From NCBI GenBank assembly GCA_050732635.1, contig JBOHRE010000092.1:1-12212 (forward strand): 12,212 nt of DNA. Direction: 5' to 3'. Positions 1-5,788 of this stretch are shown one piece after another. The position numbers and the translations under genes were made by a program. This stretch comes from JBOHRE01 sp050732635. Its GTDB lineage: Bacteria; Gemmatimonadota; Gemmatimonadetes; Longimicrobiales; RSA9. How positions within the stretch are numbered: position 1 is the stretch's first letter; every line of letters begins with the position of its first letter. The notes under the pieces were generated by a model. The model did no database searches and had not been told where the DNA came from. It saw nothing but the letters and a program-made list of their open reading frames with translations.

Positions 1-228
1 GTGCGCGCAGCTGCGGAAGCCGCGGCCCCAGCCGTCGCGGCGGTCGAACTCCGCCAGCCGCACCAGCAGCCGGTAGGTCGCCGCGTGCAGGTGCGCCGCC
101 AACTCGGCGATCTCGTCGCCCAGCCGCTCAAGGGAATCCGGTGAGTCAGCCCCACCGGGCGCGACGCATGTGGTCGGATCGGCGGCACCGACGAATCGGT
201 GGCGCGCAGCGGGAGCGAAATTGACCAT
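1..228 (-). CDS. DUF222/HNH-endonuclease-like protein, N-terminal 76 residues (cut by window edge)
   Basis: An open minus-strand frame runs from ATG at 228 to base 1 with no stop. The start is backed by a GGAGG ribosome site seven bases upstream. Residues 34-76 contain LGDEIAELAAHLHAATYRLL followed by LAEFDRRDGWGRGFRSCAH, the opening pattern of DUF222 proteins: a helical region, then an (E/D)FDRR.GW...SCAHWL block. In that family (the mycobacterial 13E12 repeat proteins and many copies in GC-rich soil bacteria) DUF222 usually precedes a C-terminal HNH nuclease domain, which would lie left of this window and is not seen here. The first 33 residues look low-complexity. The role of these proteins is unclear; they are often multicopy and linked to mobile DNA. 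The family call rests on recognised motifs, not on a search; the HNH domain is inferred. Confidence 0.75.
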   Translation of the reverse strand, partial: MVNFAPAARHRFVGAADPTTCVAPGGADSPDSLERLGDEIAELAAHLHAATYRLLVRLAEFDRRDGWGRGFRSCAH

Positions 229-260
229 TGGGGGCCTCCAGGGGCAGAGCGTTCTCCACC

Positions 261-266
261 AATATA
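261..266 (-). promoter_or_regulatory. -10-like box for the DUF222 gene
   Basis: On the minus strand TATATT lies in a short AT-rich island about 33 bases before the ATG at 228. This would give a leader of roughly 25 bases containing the GGAGG site. No convincing -35 hexamer is found at 16-18 bases, so this is only a plausible promoter. Confidence 0.3.
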
Positions 267-444
267 AGCCCCTGTTCTGCAACGCTTTGCGCTGGCGTAC
301 GCCGGCCGAGCTGCGTGCGCCGAGAGCCGTCAAGCCCCCGCCGTCCGCTTGGCGCGCTACAGCGCGACGCAGGCGCCGCCGCGGCCACTGTGCGCGACGG
401 CCGGGACCGCTCGCGAGCGGCCTGCGCGGCAACCGTCAATAGCA

Positions 445-538
445 GTGCGCGCCAATCTCATGCGCCTATGGGCCCGATTCACCGCTGCGCCCCACGCGCC
501 GTGTTCGGGCGCCCCGGTGCGCGCCAATCTCATGCGCC
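445..538. repeat. Pair of identical 22-bp direct repeats
   Basis: The same 22 bases, containing GCGCCAATCTCATGCGCC, occur at 445-466 and 517-538, with starts 72 bases apart in the same orientation. The sequence between them is not repeated. With only two copies in the window this is not a CRISPR array. It may be a local duplication or two members of a dispersed intergenic repeat family. Confidence 0.8.
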
Positions 539-606
539 CACGCGCCCGGTCCGGGCACGCGCCAGCCGCCCGCGCGCATGCGTCGCACGATTTTGCTGAG
601 CTGGTT

Positions 607-688
607 CGATCTCGGGGCTCCGGAGTGCTGGTGGCCGTGCTCGACGATCTCCGGACTCCGAAGTTACGCGATCTCGGGGATCCGAAGT
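607..688. repeat. Three imperfect 20-bp direct repeats (CGATCTC-GG--TCCG-AGT)
   Basis: Three related 20-mers lie in the same orientation at 607-626 (CGATCTCGGGGCTCCGGAGT), 645-664 (CGATCTCCGGACTCCGAAGT) and 669-688 (CGATCTCGGGGATCCGAAGT). Start-to-start distances are 38 and 24 bases. Each has a partly self-complementary CTCCGGAG-like centre. They are not in any supported gene. Uneven spacing and divergence argue against CRISPR; they could be a short intergenic repeat family or spaced binding sites. Function unknown. Confidence 0.7.
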
Positions 689-767
689 GGGTTGGCCGCG
701 ATCGACCCGAAGGCGTTGTTCGCTTGGCCGCCGCATTGATGGGTGGAGCCTCGGCGGCTGTCATCGC

Positions 768-796
768 TTGCGCATTATATAATGATACTGTAATAT
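768..796 (+). promoter_or_regulatory. Promoter with internal 12-bp palindrome upstream of the arsR-like operon
   Basis: TTGCGC (768-773) and TAATAT (791-796) are separated by exactly 17 bases, a good sigma-70-type promoter, in a strikingly AT-rich patch of otherwise GC-rich DNA. A perfect 12-bp palindrome, CATTATATAATG (773-784), fills the spacer, where a bound dimer would block RNA polymerase. ArsR-type regulators commonly bind AT-rich dyads over their own promoter, so autoregulation by the downstream gene is the natural inference. The predicted leader is about 140 bases if the ATG at 943 is used. Confidence 0.6.
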
Positions 797-942
797 ACCG
801 GGGGAAAGAAATTTGATGCGGCGGCGCTCGAGCCTGCCCGGATCGCGGACGGTGGACCCTGCGCCGGCCGGGTGTGCCGGCTGCGTCACCGTCCACCTCC
901 ACCGTCGACTGTCCACCCGCCGCCACCGCGACAGCTGAGCCC

Positions 943-1275
943 ATGACCGAGCCTCCCATCTTCCAGATCCTGGCCGACGGCACCCGCCGTCGGATCCTGG
1001 AACTGCTACGCGCGCGCGAGCGGCCCGTTGGGGAGCTGGTCGAGGAGGTGGGGCTGAGTCAGCCGGCGGTGTCGCGGCACCTGCGGGTGCTACGCGAGGC
1101 GGGGGTGGTAGCGTCGCGGGTGGACGCGCAGCGTCGCCTGTACCGCTTGCGACCGGACGCGCTGCGCGAGCTGGACGCGTGGCTGGAGCCGTACCGGCTG
1201 CTCTGGTCGGGGCGGCTGGACGCGCTGGAGGATCACCTGAACCGCGGGAGCGATGATGAGCGAGACGGCGCGTGA
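943..1275 (+). CDS. ArsR-family winged-helix transcriptional regulator
   Basis: A 110-residue protein with an ArsR winged-helix fold. FQILADGTRRRILELL (7-22) is the first conserved helix, GLSQPAVSRHLRVLREAG (37-54) the helix-turn-helix with its recognition helix, and residues 55-69 (VVASRV...RRLYRL) the beta wing. The metal-sensing ELCVCDL motif is absent and there are no cysteines, so it is unlikely to sense metals. The tail LDAWLEPYRLLWSGRLDALEDHL is typical of the ArsR subfamily encoded beside SRPBCC genes. ATG 943 was chosen because homology starts there; an in-frame GTG at 874 would add 23 non-conserved residues. No strong ribosome site precedes 943. Its end overlaps the SRPBCC gene, so the two are co-transcribed. 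It probably represses its own AT-rich promoter. The ligand is unknown. Confidence 0.88.
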   Translation: MTEPPIFQILADGTRRRILELLRARERPVGELVEEVGLSQPAVSRHLRVLREAGVVASRVDAQRRLYRLRPDALRELDAWLEPYRLLWSGRLDALEDHLNRGSDDERDGA

Positions 1276-1846
1276 CGAGACTGGGGAGGCGCGTGACGAG
1301 CGGGATGGCACGCTGGAGCGGGTGGCCGGCCGCTGGCGGCTGCGCTTCGTGCGCGTGCTGCGCCATCCACCCGAGCGCGTCTGGCGTGCGCTGACCGAGG
1401 AGTCGCAACTCGCGGCCTGGTTCCCGACCACGATCGAGGGCGACTTCGCGCCGGGAGGTGCGCTGCGCTTCCGGTTCCGGGGCGAGGAAATGCCGCCGAG
1501 CACGGGCGAGATGATCGCGTGCGAGCCGCCGCGTCTGCTCGAGTTCACCTGGGGCTTCACGGCTGAGGGCGACGCGCAACCGGAGCATTGTCGCTTCGAG
1601 CTGTCGCCGGAAGGGCGGGGTTGCCGGCTCACGTTCACGACGACGTACGATCAGGTCGGCAAGTCGGCGCGCGACGCGGCCGGCTGGCACGTGTGCTTCG
1701 ACCTGCTGGAGGCGGAGCTGGCGGGCGAGCCGCGGAGTGGCAGCTCGCCCGAGCGCTGGAAGCCGCTGAACCGCCGCTACGCTGAGCGCTTCGGCCCTGA
1801 GGCCGCGACGATCGGTCCGCCGGACGCCATGCAGGAGTACCAGTGA
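1256..1846 (+). CDS. SRPBCC / AHSA1-like (COG3832) START-fold protein
   Basis: A 196-residue protein with the AHSA1-type SRPBCC pattern: FVRVLRHPPERVWRALTEESQLAAWFP in the N-terminal third, then ...PGGALRFRF..., PPRLLEFTW, the late strands CRLTFTTTYDQVG, and the long C-terminal helix after GWHVCFDLLEAELAG. These proteins form a hydrophobic-ligand-binding helix-grip cavity; the ligand is unknown in most of the family. ATG 1256 fits better than ATG 1253 because GGGAG sits five bases before it. The start lies 20 bases inside the ArsR gene, indicating translational coupling. ArsR-SRPBCC pairs are common in bacteria, and the SRPBCC protein may bind or modify the signal its partner senses (inference). 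About 20 charged residues precede the domain. Cytoplasmic; no signal peptide. Confidence 0.85.
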   Translation: MSETARDETGEARDERDGTLERVAGRWRLRFVRVLRHPPERVWRALTEESQLAAWFPTTIEGDFAPGGALRFRFRGEEMPPSTGEMIACEPPRLLEFTWGFTAEGDAQPEHCRFELSPEGRGCRLTFTTTYDQVGKSARDAAGWHVCFDLLEAELAGEPRSGSSPERWKPLNRRYAERFGPEAATIGPPDAMQEYQ

Positions 1847-1915
1847 GGCGGTCCGCGGCAGCAGCGCGCCGCAGATCGGTGCCCGGCGAGGAGCGGTGTC
1901 GAGCCCCGCGCGCCG

Positions 1916-3955
1916 CTAACCGCCCCCGTCGCCCGCGACGCGCTCGAAGCGCACGCCGCGGGTGCGGGTATTGGCGACCTCGAGGCCGGTGACGGCGCCG
2001 CTCGCGTCGCGCAGGAACGTCAGCTCGGCGATCGGGAACGTGGCGGTGAAGGCGTCGCGCTCGGCGCCGGGCGTCAGCTTCAACGCCTCGTCGAAGCGAC
2101 GGTGCCGCAGCACGAGGCGCTCCTCCTCGAGCGCGATCGTGTAGTAGGTCTCGAGCTCGGCGCTGTAGTAGCGGCCGGTGTACGCCTCCAGCTCCGCGGC
2201 GGCCGGCTCCCACGCGTCCGCGTCGATGCGGTGCGCGACGCGGTCGCCGTTCTGATGCAGCGTGAGCGAGTCGGCGCCGCCGTCGGGCTCGCGGTGGAAG
2301 GTGAGGCTCGCGTCCACGACGGTGAGCCGGAACGTGGAGTCGGAGGTGGGCAGCAGCCGCACGCGCGGCTGCCCCGTCGCCTGCGCGAACAGCGTGTCGG
2401 CCTCGCGGGAGAACGTCATGACGAACGACGGCATCTCTTCGAGCGCGTAGCGGCCGGCCAGCTCGTCGAAGTCTTCGGGGTCGTAGCTCTCCGGATCGAA
2501 CGCCGCGTCGTCCCCGTCGTCCGCCAGCTCCGGCTCGAACTCCGCCTCGAGGAACGCGTCCGCGACGTCGTTGGCCAGGGCGCCGCTGTTGAAGGTCGCG
2601 TTGTTGCTGAGCGCGATCACGGCCGCGTCCAGCTCCGGAAAGTAGCGCAGGATCGCGCGGTGGGCGACGTCGGCGCCGCCGTGATGCACGCGCTGGCGAC
2701 CGCGGTAGCGGTCGACCGCGAGCCCGAAGCCGTACTCGGTCGTGTCGCCGTCGGTCAGCACGTACGGCGTGCTCAGCTGCCGGAACACGGCCGCGCCGCC
2801 GAGCGTGCCGCTGCGGAAGTTGCGGACCCAGCGCGCCAGGTCGCCGACCGTGGTGTAGATCGCGCCGGCGCCCATCGCGCCGCCCAGGTCGCCGGCCTCC
2901 CGCCAGCCGCCCTCCTCGCCCGGACGGTAACCGCGCGCGCTGTTGCGCACGATCTGCGACGGCTCCGCGCGCACCAGCGTGCTGTCCATGCCGAGCGGCC
3001 CGAAGACGTGCTCGCGCATCCAGTCCGGGAACTCCTGGTCCGTGACGCGCTCGACGACCAGCGCGAGCAGCGCGAACGCGGTGTTGTTGTAGTTCCATTC
3101 CGCGCCCGGCTCGTTCTGCAGCTCGGGCTGCCGGCGCACGATCTCGATGATCTCCTCGCGGCCGATGTAGTCGCCCTCGTCGAGGCGCCGACCGGTCAGC
3201 GCCAGCGTGTTCAGGAACTCGCGGTATCCGCTCGTGTGCGTGAGCAGGTTGCGCAGCGTGACGATGCTGCCGAAGTCGGGCAGCTCGGGCACGTGCTGGC
3301 GCACGTCGTCGTCCAGCGACAGCGCGCCCTGCTCGGCGAGCAGCGTGATCGCGAATGCGGTGAACTGCTTCGATACCGAACCAATGTTCGTGCGCGTGGT
3401 CGTCGTGAACGGGATCGCGTGCGTGAGGTCCGCGGCGCCGTACGCCTTCGCAAAGACCAGCTCGCCGCCGCGCACCACGCCGATCACGCCGCCGGGCACG
3501 TCGTCCCGCGCGTACCGCGTCATGAGCTGGTCGACGCGCGCTTCCGGCGCGCTCGCGATCGGCTCGACCCGCCGGATCGCGATCGCGTAGCGGCCGGCGC
3601 CGTCCTCGAACGGCTTGACCTCGATGCGGTAGCGGCCGGCCGCCTCCGCGTCGAACTGGAACGACTCCAGCCCGCGCGCGGGACCGTCGACGGTCCGGAT
3701 CGTCGAGCCGTCCGGGCCGGAGATCGTGACCACCACGTCCACGCTGATCTGCTCGACCTCGCCGTAGACGAAGCGCTCGGCCTCCAGCTCCAGCGTGTAC
3801 GCATCGACCTCCTCCGGGCCGAGCGAGTCGGCCAGCACGCGGTCGGGAACGAGCGGGGTCGCCGCTTGCTGCGCGGCGAGCGCGGCTGCGGAGCCGGCGA
3901 AGGCGAGGGCCAGCGCGATAGGGAGGGCGAGGAGCGTCGCCGGGAGTCGTCGCAT
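1916..3955 (-). CDS. Secreted serine hydrolase (beta-lactamase fold, PF00144) with PPC-like N-terminus and two DUF3471-like repeats
   Basis: A 679-residue exported protein. Residues 1-28 form a Sec signal peptide (MRRLP, hydrophobic run, ALA/AQQ cleavage area). Residues 40-130 resemble a pre-peptidase C-terminal (PPC) beta domain. Residues 137-470 are the penicillin-binding/class C beta-lactamase fold: SxxK as S193-V-S-K196 (nucleophile and base), YxN as Y289-N-N291, and HGG at 425-427 in place of KTG. Two DUF3471-like beta domains follow at about 492-570 and 588-676, each opening with a (L/Y)xGRY motif. Such enzymes are esterases or peptidases of unknown substrate, not reliable resistance genes. 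The start was set at ATG 3955 because it precedes the signal peptide; 41 residues of upstream open frame look non-coding. No clear ribosome site is present. It ends convergently with the SRPBCC gene, 69 bases away. Confidence 0.9.
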   Translation of the reverse strand: MRRLPATLLALPIALALAFAGSAAALAAQQAATPLVPDRVLADSLGPEEVDAYTLELEAERFVYGEVEQISVDVVVTISGPDGSTIRTVDGPARGLESFQFDAEAAGRYRIEVKPFEDGAGRYAIAIRRVEPIASAPEARVDQLMTRYARDDVPGGVIGVVRGGELVFAKAYGAADLTHAIPFTTTTRTNIGSVSKQFTAFAITLLAEQGALSLDDDVRQHVPELPDFGSIVTLRNLLTHTSGYREFLNTLALTGRRLDEGDYIGREEIIEIVRRQPELQNEPGAEWNYNNTAFALLALVVERVTDQEFPDWMREHVFGPLGMDSTLVRAEPSQIVRNSARGYRPGEEGGWREAGDLGGAMGAGAIYTTVGDLARWVRNFRSGTLGGAAVFRQLSTPYVLTDGDTTEYGFGLAVDRYRGRQRVHHGGADVAHRAILRYFPELDAAVIALSNNATFNSGALANDVADAFLEAEFEPELADDGDDAAFDPESYDPEDFDELAGRYALEEMPSFVMTFSREADTLFAQATGQPRVRLLPTSDSTFRLTVVDASLTFHREPDGGADSLTLHQNGDRVAHRIDADAWEPAAAELEAYTGRYYSAELETYYTIALEEERLVLRHRRFDEALKLTPGAERDAFTATFPIAELTFLRDASGAVTGLEVANTRTRGVRFERVAGDGGG

Positions 3956-4100
3956 GGGAGTGTCGGTTCGGGAGTTTGCCGCGAGCCGGGGACCACAGTG
4001 GCGCGAGCCGCGCCGCAGATCAAGCCGGCGCGGCGTGGGCGGTGCCCGCCTATAGGCGTCGAAATCCGCCGGACGCATTCACCCGGGCGCCGAGAGTGGA

Positions 4101-4141
4101 TTGATTTCCACCATAGCTGTAGTCTATCTTCAATGGTGGAA
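4101..4141 (+). promoter_or_regulatory. VapBC-1 promoter and 9-bp inverted-repeat operator
   Basis: TTGATT (4101-4106) and TATCTT (4125-4130) are spaced 18 bases apart. A perfect inverted repeat, TTCCACCAT (4106-4114) and ATGGTGGAA (4133-4141), brackets the -10, a classic place for autorepression by a VapB-VapC complex. The right arm contains an in-frame ATG at 4133, which would otherwise be a possible start. Confidence 0.65.
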
Positions 4142-4150
4142 GGAGGCGGC

Positions 4151-4423
4151 ATGGCGCTCAACATCAAGAACCGGGAAGTCGAGGAGTTGGCCGCCGAGGT
4201 GGCCGAAATGATGGGCGAGACGAAGACCGAGGCGGTCCGCCGCGCGCTCCTGGAGCGCCGGCAGCGCCTCGGCTTCCGGGTCGCGTCCCGGGATAGGATC
4301 GGTGAGCTGCGGCGGTTTCTGGAGCGAGAGATTTGGCCGCGGGTGCCCGCCACGGAGCTGGGGCGCCGGCTGAGTCGGGCAGAGGAGGACGAGATCCTCG
4401 GCTACGGCGCGGGCGGCGTGTGA
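4151..4423 (+). CDS. vapB: VapB-type antitoxin (PSK_trans_fac / Rv0623 family)
   Basis: A 90-residue antitoxin. MALNIKNREVEELAAEVAEM followed by TKTEAVRRALLERRQRL (24-40) is the signature of the VapB family PF07704: an N-terminal DNA-binding strand-helix-helix whose dimers bind operator DNA. The tail (about 45-90) would wrap and inhibit the PIN toxin encoded next. ATG 4151 was chosen over ATG 4133 because AGGAGG (4141-4146) lies four bases upstream of it, while 4133 lies inside the operator arm just downstream of the promoter. Its stop overlaps the toxin start as GTGA, so translation is coupled. The serine hydrolase gene is divergent upstream. Confidence in the family is high; which toxins it can neutralise cannot be read from sequence. 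Confidence 0.88.
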   Translation: MALNIKNREVEELAAEVAEMMGETKTEAVRRALLERRQRLGFRVASRDRIGELRRFLEREIWPRVPATELGRRLSRAEEDEILGYGAGGV

Positions 4424-4821
4424 TCGTCGACTCGTCGGCCATAGTCGCGGTCGCGATCCGCGAGCTAGGTCATGAGGCGCTGATCGGTCGCCTCGGCACG
4501 GCGGATCGGATCGGTGCGGGGACTCCCACGCTCGCGGAGACGGCGATCGTGCTGACGGCACGTCTGGGGTCCGACGCGCGTGGCATGCTGGAGCGCCTGA
4601 TCCAGGAGTTGCGCATCGAGGAGATCCCCTTCGGCGAGGCGCACTGGCGCGCGGCGCTGGATGCCTTCGAGCGGTTCGGCCGGGGCCGTCACGCCGCCCG
4701 GCTAAACTTTGGCGACTGCATGGCTTACGCGGTAGCCAAGCTGGCTGACCAGCCGCTGCTGTATGTGGGCGAGGATTTCGCGCGGACCGACATCGCGAGT
4801 GCGCGCGGCGCGCTCCCATAG
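4420..4821 (+). CDS. vapC: VapC toxin, PIN-domain ribonuclease
   Basis: A 133-residue PIN-domain protein, a normal VapC length. The acidic active site is complete: D4 in IVDSSAIVAVAI, E40 in TLAETAIVL, D99 in LNFGDCMAYAVAK and D119 in YVGEDFARTD. VapC enzymes are Mg2+-dependent endoribonucleases cutting tRNA or rRNA; the target of this one is unknown. GTG 4420 was chosen because it overlaps the antitoxin stop (GTGA) and places the first catalytic Asp at the usual position 4. Reading the frame from an ATG further upstream would add 29 non-homologous residues. There is little ribosome site of its own, so coupling to vapB sets its dosage. It ends tail to tail with a second VapC, six bases away. 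Confidence 0.9.
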   Translation: MIVDSSAIVAVAIRELGHEALIGRLGTADRIGAGTPTLAETAIVLTARLGSDARGMLERLIQELRIEEIPFGEAHWRAALDAFERFGRGRHAARLNFGDCMAYAVAKLADQPLLYVGEDFARTDIASARGALP

Positions 4822-4832
4822 CTCCAGCTATG
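4817..4832. repeat. 16-bp palindrome joining two convergent toxin genes
   Basis: CATAGCT-CC-AGCTATG has perfect 7-bp arms around a two-base centre. It contains the TAG stops of both convergent vapC genes (4819-4821 plus; 4828-4830 minus). It could fold on either transcript, but the two-base loop and absence of a T run make it a weak intrinsic terminator. It may instead mark a junction, or reflect selection to separate the two transcripts. Confidence 0.65.
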
Positions 4833-5277
4833 CCACCGCCTCGACGCGTCGCGCCCACGGTGTTCCCGCGAGCTGGCGAGCGAGGCGGCTGTCGGCCGTG
4901 AGCACGACCGTATCGCGCTGCTCGGCGAGTGCGAGGTATGCGCCGTCGTACGCCGTGACTCCGGTGTCGAGCGCGATCAGCAGCGCGACGGCCGCGAGCG
5001 ACCGCACCGGCTCACTGCGGAACGGTCCGCTCAGCAGGTGCGCCAGACGTTCGTCGGCTTCGGCGCCGGACAGACCCTCGTCGCCCGCGTGGCGCGTGCG
5101 TTTCCAGAGAGCGTTCGCCACCTCGGCCCAGAACAGATCCGGCACGAGCAGTGTGGTGCCGTCGCGGGCCGACCGCTCGATTCGGGCTGCTACCAGCTCG
5201 GTCGCCGGCTCCGGCAGAACCAGCTTCAGCGCCGCGCTCGCGTCGACGACGACCGCACCCCCGCCGCCTCGCGACAC
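4828..5277 (-). CDS. vapC: FitB-like VapC toxin, PIN-domain ribonuclease
   Basis: A 149-residue PIN-domain protein with the full acidic set: D12 in VVVDASAALKLVL, E52 in LFWAEVANALW, D111 in TAYDGAYLALAE and D129 in LTADSRLAR. The pattern matches the FitB/VapC group that pairs with FitA-like antitoxins. GTG 5277 begins one base after the antitoxin stop (5279-5281), so it is read as the second gene of the operon. The short glycine-rich start SRGGGG is unusual, but no later start codon fits before the first catalytic Asp. It is expected to be a Mg2+-dependent RNase held inactive by the antitoxin. Compared with VapC-1 it has a longer helical insert (about 60-92, containing SGAEADERLAHLL), a family feature. 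Confidence 0.9.
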   Translation of the reverse strand: MSRGGGGAVVVDASAALKLVLPEPATELVAARIERSARDGTTLLVPDLFWAEVANALWKRTRHAGDEGLSGAEADERLAHLLSGPFRSEPVRSLAAVALLIALDTGVTAYDGAYLALAEQRDTVVLTADSRLARQLAGTPWARRVEAVA

Positions 5278-5278
5278 G

Positions 5279-5524
5279 TCAGCGTCCCTCGCGGTCCTCT
5301 CGCACCAGCGCGGCGGAATCGGAGAACCGCCGCCCGTCCGCTCGCAGACGCTCGCGCAGCTCGCTCGCGCGCTCGAGGAACGAATCCCAGGCGCGCTCGT
5401 CCTCGACCGCCGCCGCGATCAGCCGCCGCACCTCCTCCTCGCGTGACCGCCCGTGCCGTCGCGCCCGCGCGTCCAGCACCTCCACCTCCTCGTCCGGGAT
5501 GCCTCGCACCAGGATCTGTCCCAT
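5279..5524 (-). CDS. FitA-like ribbon-helix-helix antitoxin (VapB type)
   Basis: An 81-residue antitoxin. MGQILVRGIPDEEVEVLDAR (1-20) and RRHGRSREEEVRRLIAAAV (22-40) form a FitA/Arc-like ribbon-helix-helix, with the beta strand QILVRGI contacting DNA. The C-terminal ASELRERL...GRRFSDSAALVREDR is the toxin-binding tail seen in FitA homologues, whose arginine typically enters the PIN active site. ATG 5524 has GGAG six to eight bases upstream (CCGGAGCGGCGC). It is the first gene of a minus-strand operon with the FitB-like toxin, and the inverted repeat at 5544-5562 just upstream is its likely operator. Confidence 0.88.
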   Translation of the reverse strand: MGQILVRGIPDEEVEVLDARARRHGRSREEEVRRLIAAAVEDERAWDSFLERASELRERLRADGRRFSDSAALVREDREGR

Positions 5525-5543
5525 GCGCCGCTCCGGTGGGCTG

Positions 5544-5582
5544 TGATATCACTACGATATCATCAGGCCTGGGACGGCACAA
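5544..5582 (-). promoter_or_regulatory. FitAB-like promoter with inverted-repeat operator
   Basis: On the minus strand TTGTGC (5577-5582) and TATCGT (5554-5559) are separated by 17 bases. A 7-bp inverted repeat, TGATATC-ACTAC-GATATCA (5544-5562), covers the -10 and the expected transcription start. Ribbon-helix-helix antitoxins bind such dyads, so autorepression by the toxin-antitoxin complex is the likely control. The -10 is a poor consensus match, the operator is clear. Confidence 0.6.
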
Positions 5583-5788
5583 GCCGCGTTCCACAGTATT
5601 CGCAATGGTGGGGCAGGACAGCCGTCCGCGGCCGAACCGGGCCGTCCGCCGAATCGCGGCCGGCTCCTGGCCCGTAGTGCCTCGGGTGGCGCGGCTGCGG
5701 TCGTATCCTTGCATGAGCGGCGCTGGCGCGCCTGTCGATCCGCGTTCCACCAGATCCCGCGGGTGACCGCAAGTCAGATGAGGCCCAG

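Larger units (their letters stand above)
229..942. other. 714-base gene-free stretch between divergent genes
   Basis: The open frames here have arginine/proline/alanine-rich translations with no recognisable domain, as expected from chance frames in GC-rich DNA. The stretch holds the DUF222 upstream region, a pair of 22-bp direct repeats, a triplet of 20-bp imperfect repeats, and an AT-rich promoter at its right end serving the ArsR operon. No RNA gene was recognised. Confidence 0.6.

Noticed and set aside
607..688. Possible CRISPR array
   Set aside because: Only three diverged 20-mers with gaps of 18 and 4 bases; no uniform spacers and no cas genes.
874..942. N-terminal extension of the ArsR protein from GTG 874
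   Set aside because: The 23 added residues are P/S/T/A-rich and unlike the family; ATG 943 matches the usual ArsR start.
761..1690. 309-codon minus-strand frame opposite the ArsR/SRPBCC operon
   Set aside because: Arginine/proline/alanine-rich shadow of two recognised plus-strand genes; no domain.
1847..1915. Terminator between the convergent SRPBCC and hydrolase genes
   Set aside because: Only a 5-bp GCGGC/GCCGC stem with an eight-base loop and no T run; expected by chance in such GC-rich sequence.
2102..4423. Long plus-strand open frame of 773 codons across the serine hydrolase region, ending at the vapB stop
   Set aside because: It is the mirror frame of the serine hydrolase, rich in R/V/E/D without domain motifs until it enters vapB; the minus-strand protein has signal peptide and catalytic motifs.
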